Assembly (NCBI RefSeq): GCF_900172355.1
Contig: NZ_FWFZ01000033.1
Location: 1 to 35,644, forward strand
Source of the DNA: Roseisalinus antarcticus
GTDB taxonomy: Bacteria; Pseudomonadota; Alphaproteobacteria; Rhodobacterales; Rhodobacteraceae
Direction: 5' to 3'
DNA length: 35,644 nucleotides
Shown here: positions 1-8,348 of the stretch, in pieces
Layout: every line of letters begins with the position of its first letter
How positions within the stretch are numbered: the first letter of the stretch is position 1
Translations under genes and position numbers: made by a program
Notes under the pieces: model-generated
Databases searched by the model: none
What the model was told of the DNA's origin: nothing
The model's input: the letters and a program-made list of their open reading frames with translations, nothing else

Positions 1-2
1 TG

Positions 3-659
3 ACCGAACTCGGGACGTGGGACGAGGCTGCGCTGTCGGCGGAACTGAACGAGCTACTGGCGGAGGATTTCGACCTGTCGCTGGTGGGCTTTTCCGACGG
101 CGAGTTGGACAAGCTGCTGGCCTTCGATACGGACGTGGGCGGCGGAGAAGAAGGTAGCGCCGGGGGCTCCGTGCCTCCGCTGACCATCCCCGAGCCACCG
201 CGCAATCCGGCCTCGCGGACAGGCGACCTGTGGATCCTCGGCGATCATCGGCTGCTCTGCGGGGACAGCACGAACCACGAAGATGTCCGCCGTCTGATGA
301 ACGGCGAGCGCGCGGTGCTGTTTGCGACCGACCCTCCGTATCTCGTCGACTACGACGGATCGAACCACCCGACGCGGAACAAGGACTGGAGCCAGTCCTA
401 CGGCGTCACTTGGGACGACAGCAGCCAAGGGGCCGAACTCTACGACGGGTTCATAGCGGCCGCCGTCGCCGAGGCGATCACCGAGGACGCCGACTGGTAT
501 TGCTGGCACGCTTCACGTCGCCAAGCCCGAGGCCACCTGTCGAAGATGCCATGTATTGAAACGGCAAAGCGCCACAATCTGCGATGCGGTCTCAGCGTGA
601 TGCCGAGGGCAGAGCGCACAACTCACCTGTCCCAAACTGTCACTGTGATGGAACACTGA
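3..659 (+). pseudogene. ParB-domain DNA methylase, internal fragment (prophage type)
   Basis: The reading frame is open from the left edge, so the true start lies outside the window. About the first 60 visible residues look like the tail of a ParB-like domain. Next comes the N-terminal part of an N4/N6 DNA methyltransferase: GDLWILGDHRLLCGDS, then the catalytic DPPY motif (near base 330) and the stretch around DWYCWHASRRQA. Such ParB-methylase fusions are common in prophages of alphaproteobacteria. The family resemblance stops near base 525. The remaining residues to the stop at 659 look unrelated, and the rest of the methylase domain is absent. I read it as a truncated, non-functional remnant created by a rearrangement. 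The product would have modified phage or host DNA. Confidence 0.75.
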
Positions 660-794
660 GAGCTCATAGGTCGGATCAATTCCGAGGCGGAGTATTTTCT
701 CTTGGCCGCATCCGTGGCTGGTAGCGAAAACCTCGCCAACATTCTTCGACCAGACGGGCCGCCCTGCCAGGCGCACGGCGACCCTGGATCTGGC
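530..794. other. Junction debris between methylase remnant and transporter operon
   Basis: No convincing gene. A minus-strand open frame of 87 codons (513-776) has no recognisable motif, no good ribosome site and overlaps the methylase remnant. No clear terminator was seen for the operon that ends at 795. Confidence 0.4.
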
Positions 795-2042
795 TCAGTT
801 CATGCCAAGCTCCATGCGCAAGGTATCGGCCAGATCTGAAATGGTCGCCTCCACGTCGGCGCCCTCCGTTACCTCGACCATGGCCGCCGCGATCAGGTCG
901 GTCACGGCGACGCCTTCAGAACCCGGAAAGGCATACCAGGGTCCGGCATACCGGGCGACCTGTGCATGGGCGATGCGGGCATTCTCGTTGGCCACATAGT
1001 AAGCGCCGAGATATGCCTCATCCTCCAGCACCAGCGCGTTCGCGGGCGCGTAGCCGGTGTTCTCGACGATGATGCGCTGCCCGTCCGGGCCGGTGACGAA
1101 GGCCATGTACTCCCAAGCGGCGTGCTGCACCTCCGGGTCATCGGACAGCATCACGATGGCCGAGCCGCCGGTCGGGAAATACACTGTCGACGCGTCCTCG
1201 GCGACCACCGGAAGCGGGCGCACCATCACCTCGAACCCGTCTCCCGCGCCTTCCTCGAACCGGGTCAGCAGGGCGGAGCTGTCGAACATGATGCCAAGCG
1301 TGCCAGCCGGAAAGGCCTGCCGGGCATCGTTTTCCGACATGGACGACATGCCCGCCTCAGCCGCGAAACGCTGGTAGATTTCGCCCGCCGCAAAGCCCGC
1401 GGCGTCGTCGAAGGCAATGTCACTTTCGTCCGGCGTCATCGGGCGGCCGCCGTGAGACCCGAGCAGCGACTGGAAGCGCCAGTCATGGCGGGCGATCCAG
1501 ACGCCTTCGGTGGTGTCGCTCAGCGCGTTGATCGCGGCGGCAAGCTCGATCACGCCGTCGAAGGTCGTCGGAAAGTCCTCCACCGACCCGCCCGCCTGCT
1601 CGATGAGCATCGGGTTCACATACATCACCAGCGTCGAGCCGGAGGTGCCGAGCGCCCACTGGGTATCCTCGAACCGGCCGAGCGACAGGAGCGCCGGGGT
1701 ATAGCCCGCAGCGGCCGGATCTTCGGGCAGGAACGGGTCGAGCGGTTGCAGCACGCCACGATCTTCCAGCACGCGCCAGAGGTTGAGGCCGACGTAGGCC
1801 ACATCGGGCGCAGTACCCGCGATGCCTTCGCGCAAGAGGCGCTGGACGCCTTCCTCGTAGCCTTCGGCCGGTCCGTCGATCACCACCGTGATATCGGGAT
1901 TGGCGGCCATGAAGGCCTCGGCCAGCGCGGTCTGGGTGTCGGCCCAGATCGTGGGAATGGCGTAGTGGACGCGGATTTCGGTCTGGGCGGTCGCCGCAGT
2001 TGCGGCAATGGCCAGACCGGCGGACAGCAGGATGTTCTTCAT
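795..2042 (-). CDS. ABC transporter extracellular solute-binding protein (family 1, UgpB/MalE-like)
   Basis: Periplasmic ligand-binding component of a carbohydrate or glycerol-phosphate-type ABC importer. The protein of 415 residues starts with a signal peptide (MKNILLSAGLAIAATAATA, cleavage after ATA) and continues with the usual family-1 pattern: AEAFMAANPDITVVIDGP, then APDVAYVGLNLWRVLEDRGV. I chose the ATG at 2042 because it begins the signal peptide and has an AGGAAAG ribosome site. A longer frame opens at 2123, overlapping the stop of the upstream permease by four bases, but it would put 27 non-secretory residues in front of the signal. It is the last gene of a five-gene operon; binding proteins are often first. 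The ligand cannot be read from sequence; glycerol-3-phosphate, a glycerophosphodiester or a sugar are all possible. Confidence 0.88.
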   Translation of the reverse strand: MKNILLSAGLAIAATAATAQTEIRVHYAIPTIWADTQTALAEAFMAANPDITVVIDGPAEGYEEGVQRLLREGIAGTAPDVAYVGLNLWRVLEDRGVLQPLDPFLPEDPAAAGYTPALLSLGRFEDTQWALGTSGSTLVMYVNPMLIEQAGGSVEDFPTTFDGVIELAAAINALSDTTEGVWIARHDWRFQSLLGSHGGRPMTPDESDIAFDDAAGFAAGEIYQRFAAEAGMSSMSENDARQAFPAGTLGIMFDSSALLTRFEEGAGDGFEVMVRPLPVVAEDASTVYFPTGGSAIVMLSDDPEVQHAAWEYMAFVTGPDGQRIIVENTGYAPANALVLEDEAYLGAYYVANENARIAHAQVARYAGPWYAFPGSEGVAVTDLIAAAMVEVTEGADVEATISDLADTLRMELGMN

Positions 2043-2119
2043 GGTCTTTCCTCGGGGGTTGAGTGTGGCGTTGTCTGAACGGATTTCCGGCCATTCGGCC
2101 TTGGCTTGCTGCTCGGTCC

Positions 2120-2938
2120 TCATCTCTTGATCCCCGCCCCGGCGAGGCCTTGGGTGAAGCGGCGCTGCGCCAGCAGGAAGGCCAGGATCAGCGGGGCGGT
2201 CACGAGGGTCGCGCCCGCCATCAGCGGACCGATGTCATCGCCGCTTTCCTGGTCGCGGAAATACAGGATGCCGCGCGGAGGCGTGGCAAGGCCCGGGTCG
2301 GTGGTCGCGATCAGCGGCCAGAACAGATCGTTCCAGTGCGCGGTGACCGAAAAGATTGCAAAGGCGATGACGGTGGGCATGCCGAGGGGAAAGGCCACGC
2401 GCCATGCGATGCCCATCTCCGACATGCCATCGATGCGCGCGGCGTCGATCAGCTCGGCCGGGATCTGCGCAAAGGCCTGTCGCAACAGGAACAGGCCAAA
2501 GGCCGTGGCGACAAACGGTACGATCAGCGCCGTATAGGTGTTGAGGATGCCGATCTGGCTGAACCCCAGAAAGATCGGGATCGCCGTGACATGAAACGGC
2601 ACCAGCAGTGCCGCCACGATGGCCCCGAACAGCAGCCCCCGTCCGGCAAAACGACGATGTGCCAGCGCAAAGGCGCAAGGCACCGAGATCGCGATTTGCA
2701 GCACGAGAATGCCGAGGGTCACGATCGCGCCATTCAGAAGGTAGAAGGTAATGTCAGTTTCGGTCAGAACGGTCCAATAGTTCGACAATGTCGGCTGGCG
2801 CGGCAGCAAGAAAACATCGGGTGTGAAGATTTCTTCGCGTGGCTTGAGCGAGACCGACACCATCCAGACAAAGGGCAGCATCACAATGACCGCGCCCAGA
2901 CTGATCAGGCCGAGGGAGAGGATCGTCGCCGGTCTCAT
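2120..2938 (-). CDS. ABC transporter permease, MalG/UgpE type
   Basis: Inner-membrane subunit of the importer encoded by this operon; 272 residues with about six hydrophobic segments. The cytoplasmic EAA loop that contacts the ATPase is clear: ELIDAARIDGMSEMGIAWRV followed by AFPLGMP. The C-terminus ends in the family's TQGLAGAGIKR, similar to the GGGVKG or GAVKG ends of MalG-like permeases. Its start overlaps the stop of the previous permease gene by four bases (ATGA), which indicates translational coupling. It pairs with the MalF-type permease at 2935-3822. UgpE is the best-known relative with this gene context, but the substrate is not proven. Confidence 0.88.
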   Translation of the reverse strand: MRPATILSLGLISLGAVIVMLPFVWMVSVSLKPREEIFTPDVFLLPRQPTLSNYWTVLTETDITFYLLNGAIVTLGILVLQIAISVPCAFALAHRRFAGRGLLFGAIVAALLVPFHVTAIPIFLGFSQIGILNTYTALIVPFVATAFGLFLLRQAFAQIPAELIDAARIDGMSEMGIAWRVAFPLGMPTVIAFAIFSVTAHWNDLFWPLIATTDPGLATPPRGILYFRDQESGDDIGPLMAGATLVTAPLILAFLLAQRRFTQGLAGAGIKR

Positions 2939-3822
2939 CTGTAATGCACCCGACGTTCGACCACCGCGATCTGGATCGCGGTCAGAAGCAAGAGCGCCGC
3001 AAAGAACACGACGGTGATAGCGCTGGCGTAGCCGGCCTTGAAGTAGACGAACCCCTCCCGGTAAAGCGCGTAGACGATGGTGTCGGAGGCGAAGGCCGGC
3101 CCGCCCTGCGTCATGGTCGCCACGGTCTCGAACACCCGGAATGCATTCGCGGCGGTCACGATCATCACGAACAGCGTCGTCGGCCCGAGCATCGGCCAGG
3201 TCACGACCCAGAACCGGCTCCAGCCGCCTTCCGCCCCGTCGACCGCCGCAGCGTCATAGAGCGTGGGCGGGATCGCGGCGAGACCGGCGAGAAACAGCAC
3301 CATGTTGTAGCCGACGCTTTGCCAGACACCGATGGCCGCAAGCGTGTAGAGCACGAGGCCCCGGTCGCTCAGCCATTGCCGGGACGGCAGGCCAAGACCG
3401 GCCAGCCACTGGTTCACGAGCCCCAGCGAAGGATGCAGCAGCATCTGCCAGGCCACGGCCATCGCCACGAGGGTCGCAGCTACGGGCAGGAAATAAACAG
3501 CGCGCAGCACCGCAGAGACGCGCGGCACCGTGTGGGCAATCCCGTGCAGGCCCAGCGCCACGAGAAGCCCGAGGCCCACCGAGGCCGGGATGACGATGGC
3601 GGCATAAACCAGCGTGTTGATGAGCGCGTTGCGGCCCAGTCGCGATCCGAACAGATCCGCGTAGTTGCCGAGCCCGACCCATTCGAACCTTGTGGCTCCG
3701 AACTGGTAGTCCGTGAAGGACAGGACGACGACGACAGCCACCGGCAGGAAGATGAACACGACCAGCGCCAGCGCCGCAGGCCCGACGAGAACAAGATCGA
3801 TGACGGCGCGGCGCAGCATCAT
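2935..3822 (-). CDS. ABC transporter permease, MalF/UgpA type
   Basis: Second membrane subunit of the operon's importer; 295 residues with about six transmembrane segments. Supporting motifs are FEWVGLGNYADLF near residue 47, the EAA loop TLYDAAAVDGAEGGWSRFWV with VTWPMLGP, and the typical TQGGPAFASDTIVYALYREG segment after it. Two adjacent ATG codons (3822 and 3819) could start it. The upper one overlaps the ATPase stop codon. It is of UgpA length; MalF of E. coli is much longer. Confidence 0.88.
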   Translation of the reverse strand: MMLRRAVIDLVLVGPAALALVVFIFLPVAVVVVLSFTDYQFGATRFEWVGLGNYADLFGSRLGRNALINTLVYAAIVIPASVGLGLLVALGLHGIAHTVPRVSAVLRAVYFLPVAATLVAMAVAWQMLLHPSLGLVNQWLAGLGLPSRQWLSDRGLVLYTLAAIGVWQSVGYNMVLFLAGLAAIPPTLYDAAAVDGAEGGWSRFWVVTWPMLGPTTLFVMIVTAANAFRVFETVATMTQGGPAFASDTIVYALYREGFVYFKAGYASAITVVFFAALLLLTAIQIAVVERRVHYR

Positions 3823-4901
3823 GCGATCTCCACTCTCTGCCCATCGATGTCGAAGGCGTGCACGGCCTCAGGCGACGCCGACAGGTGGATGCGACTGCCC
3901 TGATCCGGCACCGAAGCCGCGCCGCGCAGCACGGCACGCAGGACGATGTCGCCCGGCCCCCGCAGGCTCAGGATGCTTTCCTCGCCATGATACGCGGCGC
4001 TTTCCACGAAGGCGTCGAGAGCGCCATCTGGCGTGATCCGCAGATCCTCGGGCCGGATGCCCAGATCGAACCTCGCGCCCATGGGGTGCACGGCCGCTGC
4101 GGGGCCGGACGGGATCATGTTCATGCGATTATGGCCGATGAACGCGGCAACGGCGCGCGACCCCGGGCGCTTGAACACGCTTTCGGGCGATCCGACCTGA
4201 ACGATCCGTCCGTCGATCATCACGGCAACCCGGTCGGCCATCGACAGCGCATCGGATTGATCATGAGTGACGAGCAGGAAAGGGTAGCCGGTGGTCTTGT
4301 GCAGCGCGCGGATTTCATCGCGGGTGTCGGCGCGCAGCTGGGTGTCGAGGTTGGACAGCGGTTCGTCGAGCAAGAACGCTGACGGATCCCGCACGAGGGC
4401 GCGGGCTAGCGCAACCCTTTGCTGCTGCCCTCCCGACAACTGACCTGGCTTGCGCGCAAGCAGCGGATCCAGCCGGAGCATTTCGGCGATCCGGCGGACC
4501 TGCGCGTCGATCGCGTCAAGTTTGCGCCCCACTGGCGCCCGCAGGATTGCCGCCCCCGGCAGTCTCTCAAGGACCGACAGGCGGCGCAGGCGCAGCGGCA
4601 TCGCGATGTTCTGGTAGACCGTCAGGTGCGGATAAAGCGCATAGGATTGGAACATGAGCGCGACGTTGCGGGCGGCGGCGGTGTCGCGCGTCGCGTCGGC
4701 CCCGCGGAGCAGGACCCGCCCGGCGCTGACCTGATCCAGCCCGGCCAGCAGGCGCAGCGTTGTGGATTTGCCACAGCCCGAGGCGCCCAGCAGCGCAACA
4801 AACTCGCCCTCGCGCAGATCGAGCGACACATCCTCGACCGCGACCGTGTCACCAAAGCGCTTGGTGGCGTGATCGAGGGAAAGAACGGGCTTGCCGGTCA
4901 T
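3819..4901 (-). CDS. ABC transporter ATP-binding protein, UgpC/MalK type
   Basis: Energy-coupling ATPase for the permeases at 2120-3822. All nucleotide-binding motifs are present: Walker A GASGCGKST, Q-loop LMFQSYALYPHLTV, signature LSGGQQQRVALARAL, Walker B AFLLDEPLSNLD and switch histidine LVTHDQSDAL. The C-terminal third contains a MalK-type TOBE/OB region (GIRPEDLRI). At 360 residues it has normal family length. A stretch between Q-loop and signature (near LERLPGAAILRAPVGRKLD) is longer than in most relatives and may be a small helical insertion. It overlaps the SLOG gene stop upstream and the permease start downstream by four bases each. Confidence 0.92.
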   Translation of the reverse strand: MTGKPVLSLDHATKRFGDTVAVEDVSLDLREGEFVALLGASGCGKSTTLRLLAGLDQVSAGRVLLRGADATRDTAAARNVALMFQSYALYPHLTVYQNIAMPLRLRRLSVLERLPGAAILRAPVGRKLDAIDAQVRRIAEMLRLDPLLARKPGQLSGGQQQRVALARALVRDPSAFLLDEPLSNLDTQLRADTRDEIRALHKTTGYPFLLVTHDQSDALSMADRVAVMIDGRIVQVGSPESVFKRPGSRAVAAFIGHNRMNMIPSGPAAAVHPMGARFDLGIRPEDLRITPDGALDAFVESAAYHGEESILSLRGPGDIVLRAVLRGAASVPDQGSRIHLSASPEAVHAFDIDGQRVEIA

Positions 4902-5569
4902 GTGGCAGAACTTTCACATGGATCCGTTCGCCCGGCGGCCACGGCGACGGCCGCCAATGCAGCGAGAGCCAGGGCGATGGCGGCATCGACGCTGTTGGCA
5001 CGCTGTACGCCTTCGACGTCCGGTGCGCCTTCGAGGCCGATGACCGCCTTACCGAAATGCAGGCCATAGGCCACCTCGGTCAGTGTCCCGTAAGAACCGC
5101 CAACCGCGATCAGCACCCGGGCGGATTTCGCGATGATCATGTTCCGTGCTTCCCCGAGGCCGGTTGGCAAGGCGATGCCGACAAAACGGTTCGCCTCGTC
5201 CGGGGTGCTGCCGGGCAGGATCCCGATGGCCAGCCCACCTGCGGCGGAAACACCTTTGCTGACCGCCTCCATGACACCTGAGCGGCCGCCGCAGATCACG
5301 GTGAGGCCGAGCGCACCAAGCGCCGCGCCGACGGCTTCTGCGGCGGAGCTTTCGGCTACGCTCGCTTCGCGGGGGCCGATCACGCCCACGACCAGATGCC
5401 GGAGCGGCACCGTCCGGGACAGCGCCGCCAGGGCCTCTTGCGCGCTGACGTCACGACCACCGGCCTTCGCGCCCTGCGCCGCAGGGGCGGTATGCCAGGA
5501 CTTCGGATCAAGGCGTTGGCCGTTGATGAAGACCGAGCCGTCCGTATGAAGGATGAAGCTGAGCGACAT
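4898..5569 (-). CDS. TIGR00725-like SLOG/LOG-fold protein, first gene of the transporter operon
   Basis: A Rossmann-like protein of about 223 residues in the SLOG (LOG/DprA-like) group. Visible family marks are GVIGPREASVAE, the glycine-rich GGRSGVMEAVSKGVSAAGG, PTGLGEARNMIIAKSARVLI and GGSYGTLTEVAYGLHFGKAV. The last corresponds to the PGGxGTxxE nucleotide-binding and catalytic motif of LOG phosphoribohydrolases. LOG proteins cleave nucleoside monophosphates at the base-ribose bond; other SLOG proteins only bind nucleotide-like ligands. I cannot assign either activity here. The ATG at 5569 is preferred; an in-frame TTG lies two codons upstream. As promoter-proximal gene of an ABC importer operon it may act on, or sense, the imported compound. 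That is inference. Confidence 0.8.
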   Translation of the reverse strand: MSLSFILHTDGSVFINGQRLDPKSWHTAPAAQGAKAGGRDVSAQEALAALSRTVPLRHLVVGVIGPREASVAESSAAEAVGAALGALGLTVICGGRSGVMEAVSKGVSAAGGLAIGILPGSTPDEANRFVGIALPTGLGEARNMIIAKSARVLIAVGGSYGTLTEVAYGLHFGKAVIGLEGAPDVEGVQRANSVDAAIALALAALAAVAVAAGRTDPCESSAT

Positions 5570-5587
5570 TGCCAAAACTCTGGAAGC

Positions 5588-5605
5588 CTGTAAGATACCT
5601 TACAG
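5588..5605. promoter_or_regulatory. Palindromic operator candidate in divergent promoter
   Basis: CTGTAAG (5588-5594) and its exact reverse complement CTTACAG (5599-5605) are separated by four bases. The site lies between the SLOG operon and the DeoR-family gene, where an autoregulating DeoR/GlpR repressor would be expected to bind. Function is inferred from position and symmetry. Confidence 0.55.
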
Positions 5606-5623
5606 TTGGCAGTTTCATGACAC
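5606..5623 (-). promoter_or_regulatory. PHO-box-like site facing the ABC operon
   Basis: On the minus strand the sequence reads GTGTCAT-GAAA-CTGCCAA. These are two heptamers with a period of 11 bp, matching the PhoB consensus CTGTCAT at 6 of 7 and 5 of 7 positions. It directly abuts the palindrome at 5588-5605 and lies about 37-54 bases upstream of the ATG at 5569. Confidence 0.4.
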
Positions 5624-5629
5624 AGGTTT

Positions 5630-6397
5630 ATGACGGTGCAGCATTCGGCCCCGCCACTTTCGCAGCGCCAGTCCGCAATCCTTGACCGGGTGATGGCGAA
5701 CGGCTATGTCACTATCGACGCCCTCGCGGCCGAGTTTGGCGTATCCGCGCAGACCGTCCGGCGCGACATCATCGCCCTTTCGGAAGCCGGTCAGTTGCAG
5801 CGGTTTCATGGTGGCGCAGGACCTGCCGACGCGATGGAGGCCGCACGCCTCGATTACGCCGCCAAACGTGAATTGGGCAAGCCCGCCAAGACTGAGGTCG
5901 CGCGCAAGGCCGCCGCCCTGATCCCCGATGGCGCGGCGCTGTTTCTCGATGTCGGCACGACGATCGAGACCTGCGCGCGAGAACTGGCCCGTCGCAAAGG
6001 CTTCACCATCTTCACCACCTCGATGCGAGCGGCGATGGCCTTTGACCCGCGCAGCCATGCAGTCTACGTGCTGGGTGGCCGACTTGCCGGGAAAGACGGC
6101 TCTCTGGTGGGCGAGGATACCGTGCAGAAACTGGCCTCCATCCATCTCGACGTCGCCCTGATCGCCTGTTCAGCCATCGACGAGACGGGGCGGGTGATGG
6201 ATTTCGACCTGTCCAAGATCGCGGTCAAACGAGCAGCAATGGCTGCCTCGGCACGATCCATGTTGCTGTCGACCCGCAGCAAGTTCGATCGCACCGCGCT
6301 GGGAAAGATCGCCGATATCGGCGATTTCAGTGCGGTCGTGACAGAGGATCACCCCGAGACCTCCCTTGCCTTGGTGCAGGCGCCGTTGCAGGAGTGA
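5630..6397 (+). CDS. DeoR/GlpR-family transcriptional regulator
   Basis: A 255-residue regulator. An N-terminal winged helix-turn-helix carries the DeoR signature (RQSAILDRVMANGYVTIDAL, then FGVSAQTVRRDIIALSEAGQ and LQRFHGGA). A sugar-phosphate-isomerase-like effector domain follows: DVGTTIETCARELARR, TSMRAAMAF and GGRLAGKDGSLVG. Members of this family typically repress catabolic operons and respond to phosphorylated sugars or glycerol-3-phosphate. It is transcribed divergently from the SLOG-ABC operon across a gap of about 60 bases that holds a palindrome, so control of that operon and itself is likely. GlpR is the nearest well-known relative by pattern, but I do not assign the symbol. Confidence 0.88.
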   Translation: MTVQHSAPPLSQRQSAILDRVMANGYVTIDALAAEFGVSAQTVRRDIIALSEAGQLQRFHGGAGPADAMEAARLDYAAKRELGKPAKTEVARKAAALIPDGAALFLDVGTTIETCARELARRKGFTIFTTSMRAAMAFDPRSHAVYVLGGRLAGKDGSLVGEDTVQKLASIHLDVALIACSAIDETGRVMDFDLSKIAVKRAAMAASARSMLLSTRSKFDRTALGKIADIGDFSAVVTEDHPETSLALVQAPLQE

Positions 6398-6550
6398 CCC
6401 ATGGCGCGCCTGCACCGCGAAGGTCGTTCCCAATGGTCCGGCTATACGGTGTCCATCGCTCTGCTGGACTTCAGGAAGTCGTTCTGCGGTGTCTTTCACC
6501 GGCTCGACTCGACAGGCGTATGACCCAACGTGGGCGAGGCCGGTTGCCAT

Positions 6551-7402
6551 TCAACCTTTCACGCCACCGCCCGCGAAGCCCTGCAAGACGTATTTCTGCC
6601 CGAGCACATAGATCAGGATCAACGGCAAGGTTGAGGCGACCGAGCCCGCCATCAGCAAGGTCCATTCCGACTCGAACTCGCCCACGAACCGCATCAGGCC
6701 CAGCGGCACGGTGCGCAGCTCGGGCGAATTGAGATAGAGCAGCGGGCGGAGCAGCTCGTCCCAGTTGTTGATGAACGCGATCACGAAGATCGAGATCAGC
6801 GCCGGCCGAGCCAGCGGCAGGTAGACCCGCCAGAAGATGCGGAACGGTCCTGCGCCGTCGATCCGCGCCGCCTCGCCGTATTCGCCGGGCAGGCTGGCGA
6901 AGTATTCGCGCAGCATGAAGGTGCCGAAGGAGCCGACAAGGAAGGACGGCACGATCAGCGGCAGGAACGAATCGACCCAGCCAAGGCCCCGCATCAGCAG
7001 GAACTCGGGGATGATCGTTACCTCGGTCGGCACGAAAGCGGTTGCGAGGATGAGGGCGAAGATCACGTTCTTGCCGGGCAGCTCCATCCTCGCGAAGGCA
7101 TAGCCTGCCAGCGCGCAAGTCGCCATTTGCCCGAGCGCCGCCGTGGTCGAGACGAAGAAGGAATTGCGAAAATAGAGCAGGAAATCATGCTGCGTCAGAA
7201 CTCGCGTGTAATTGCCGAATGGCTCGGGCCCTTGGAGCATGGTCGGCACGAAGCTGGGCGGAAGGCGGAACACGTCGCGGCTTTCCTTGAAGCTGGTGAT
7301 CAGCATCCACGCAAAGGGCATCAACGTGATGGCGGCATAGGCCAGCAGCACGGCATAGAGCGCGACAAGGGCGGGCGCGCGCCGGAGTGCGACGTCATTC
7401 AT
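6551..7402 (-). CDS. ABC transporter permease, MalG/UgpE type (second system)
   Basis: Membrane subunit of 283 residues with about six transmembrane segments. The EAA loop reads EYGEAARIDGAGPFRIFWRV followed by YLPLARP. The end, LQGFAGGGVKG, is the classic C-terminus of the MalG group. Its start overlaps the MalF-type permease gene by eight bases. It is the last gene of the three-gene minus-strand operon and converges with the DeoR-family gene. The intervening 150 bases (6398-6550) show no clear gene or terminator. Its ATPase is probably the one at 10696-11793, encoded on the other side of the divergent promoter. Confidence 0.88.
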   Translation of the reverse strand: MNDVALRRAPALVALYAVLLAYAAITLMPFAWMLITSFKESRDVFRLPPSFVPTMLQGPEPFGNYTRVLTQHDFLLYFRNSFFVSTTAALGQMATCALAGYAFARMELPGKNVIFALILATAFVPTEVTIIPEFLLMRGLGWVDSFLPLIVPSFLVGSFGTFMLREYFASLPGEYGEAARIDGAGPFRIFWRVYLPLARPALISIFVIAFINNWDELLRPLLYLNSPELRTVPLGLMRFVGEFESEWTLLMAGSVASTLPLILIYVLGQKYVLQGFAGGGVKG

Positions 7403-8348
7403 GCACCCACCTCCGCCGCAGATAGAAGTTCAGGAGCGTGATCAGCCCGATCGCGAAGCACAGAATATAAGCGAGCGCCGAGGCATAGCCCAATTCGAAA
7501 TGCACGAAGGCGTTCTGGTAGATGTAGAAGGCGAGCGTGGTCGACGCCCGGTTCGGCCCGCCATTGGTCAGGGCATAGGTGATCTCGAAGGTCTGGGTGG
7601 ACCGCACCAGCGCGAGGATCAGCACGAAGAACAGGCTGCGCGACAAGAGCGGCAGGGTGATGGCGTAGAACCGCCGGAACGGGCGGGCGCCGTCGACACG
7701 GGCGGCCTCGTAGTAGCCGGGATCGATGGTCTGAAGGCCCGCGATCAGCAAGATCATGTAAAAGCCCGCATCCTTCCAGACCGACACGATGGCGACGGCC
7801 GGCAGCGCCCATGCCGGGTCGGCCAACCAGGGCACGCCATCGAGGCCGATACCGCCGAGCAGGTGATTGAGCAGCCCGAACCGGGTGGAGAATATCCAGC
7901 GCCAGGCAAGTGTGACGGCGACGGTTGCGGTGATGTAGGGCAGGAAGAACGCGCCACGAAAGAAGGCTGAGGAGCGCAGGGAGTTGTTGAGCAGCACCGC
8001 CAGTGTGACGGACACAATCATCACGCCCGGGACGTACATCGCCGTGAACCACAGCGTGTTGCCCAGAACCTCTCGCGAAACGGGTGAGGTCAGGATATGG
8101 GCATAGTTCGACAGCCCCACCCATTCGATATCGTCAAAGATCCGCCAGCTTGTGAAGGACAAGGCAAAGGACCAACCGATGGGGATCAGCCGGAAAACCA
8201 TAAGCCCGACGATCGCGGGCAGCAAGAAGACGATCGCCGGTGCCCAAGCTTTCCACCGGGAACGACGTTGGCGCAGTGAGCCTTGCGTGGAAGGCATTTG
8301 CGCGCGCGCCCCGTCCCGGGGCACGCGCGCTGTGGATGCCTCGTTCAA
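7395..8348 (-). CDS. ABC transporter permease, MalF/UgpA type (second system)
   Basis: Membrane subunit of about 317 residues. A basic, flexible N-terminus of about 30 residues precedes the first membrane helix (APAIVFLLPAIVGLMVFRL). Further marks are IEWVGLSNYAHIL, the EAA loop GYYEAARVDGARPFRRFYAI with TLPLLSR, and LTNGGPNRASTTLAFYIYQN. The start used here is a TTG at 8348 that overlaps the binding-protein stop (TTGA). An internal ATG at 8297 is an alternative that would remove 17 residues. Partner of the permease at 6551-7402. Confidence 0.87.
   Translation of the reverse strand: MNEASTARVPRDGARAQMPSTQGSLRQRRSRWKAWAPAIVFLLPAIVGLMVFRLIPIGWSFALSFTSWRIFDDIEWVGLSNYAHILTSPVSREVLGNTLWFTAMYVPGVMIVSVTLAVLLNNSLRSSAFFRGAFFLPYITATVAVTLAWRWIFSTRFGLLNHLLGGIGLDGVPWLADPAWALPAVAIVSVWKDAGFYMILLIAGLQTIDPGYYEAARVDGARPFRRFYAITLPLLSRSLFFVLILALVRSTQTFEITYALTNGGPNRASTTLAFYIYQNAFVHFELGYASALAYILCFAIGLITLLNFYLRRRWVHE

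Noticed and set aside
54-509. Long open frame on the minus strand opposite the methylase remnant
   Set aside because: It is the mirror of the recognisable methylase frame, with no motif or ribosome site of its own.
627-643. CTGTCCC-AAA-CTGTCAC resembling a PHO box
   Set aside because: The spacing is 10 rather than 11 bases, it lies in debris, and no gene starts suitably downstream.
513-776. 87-codon minus-strand frame
   Set aside because: No family pattern, overlaps the methylase remnant and has no ribosome site.
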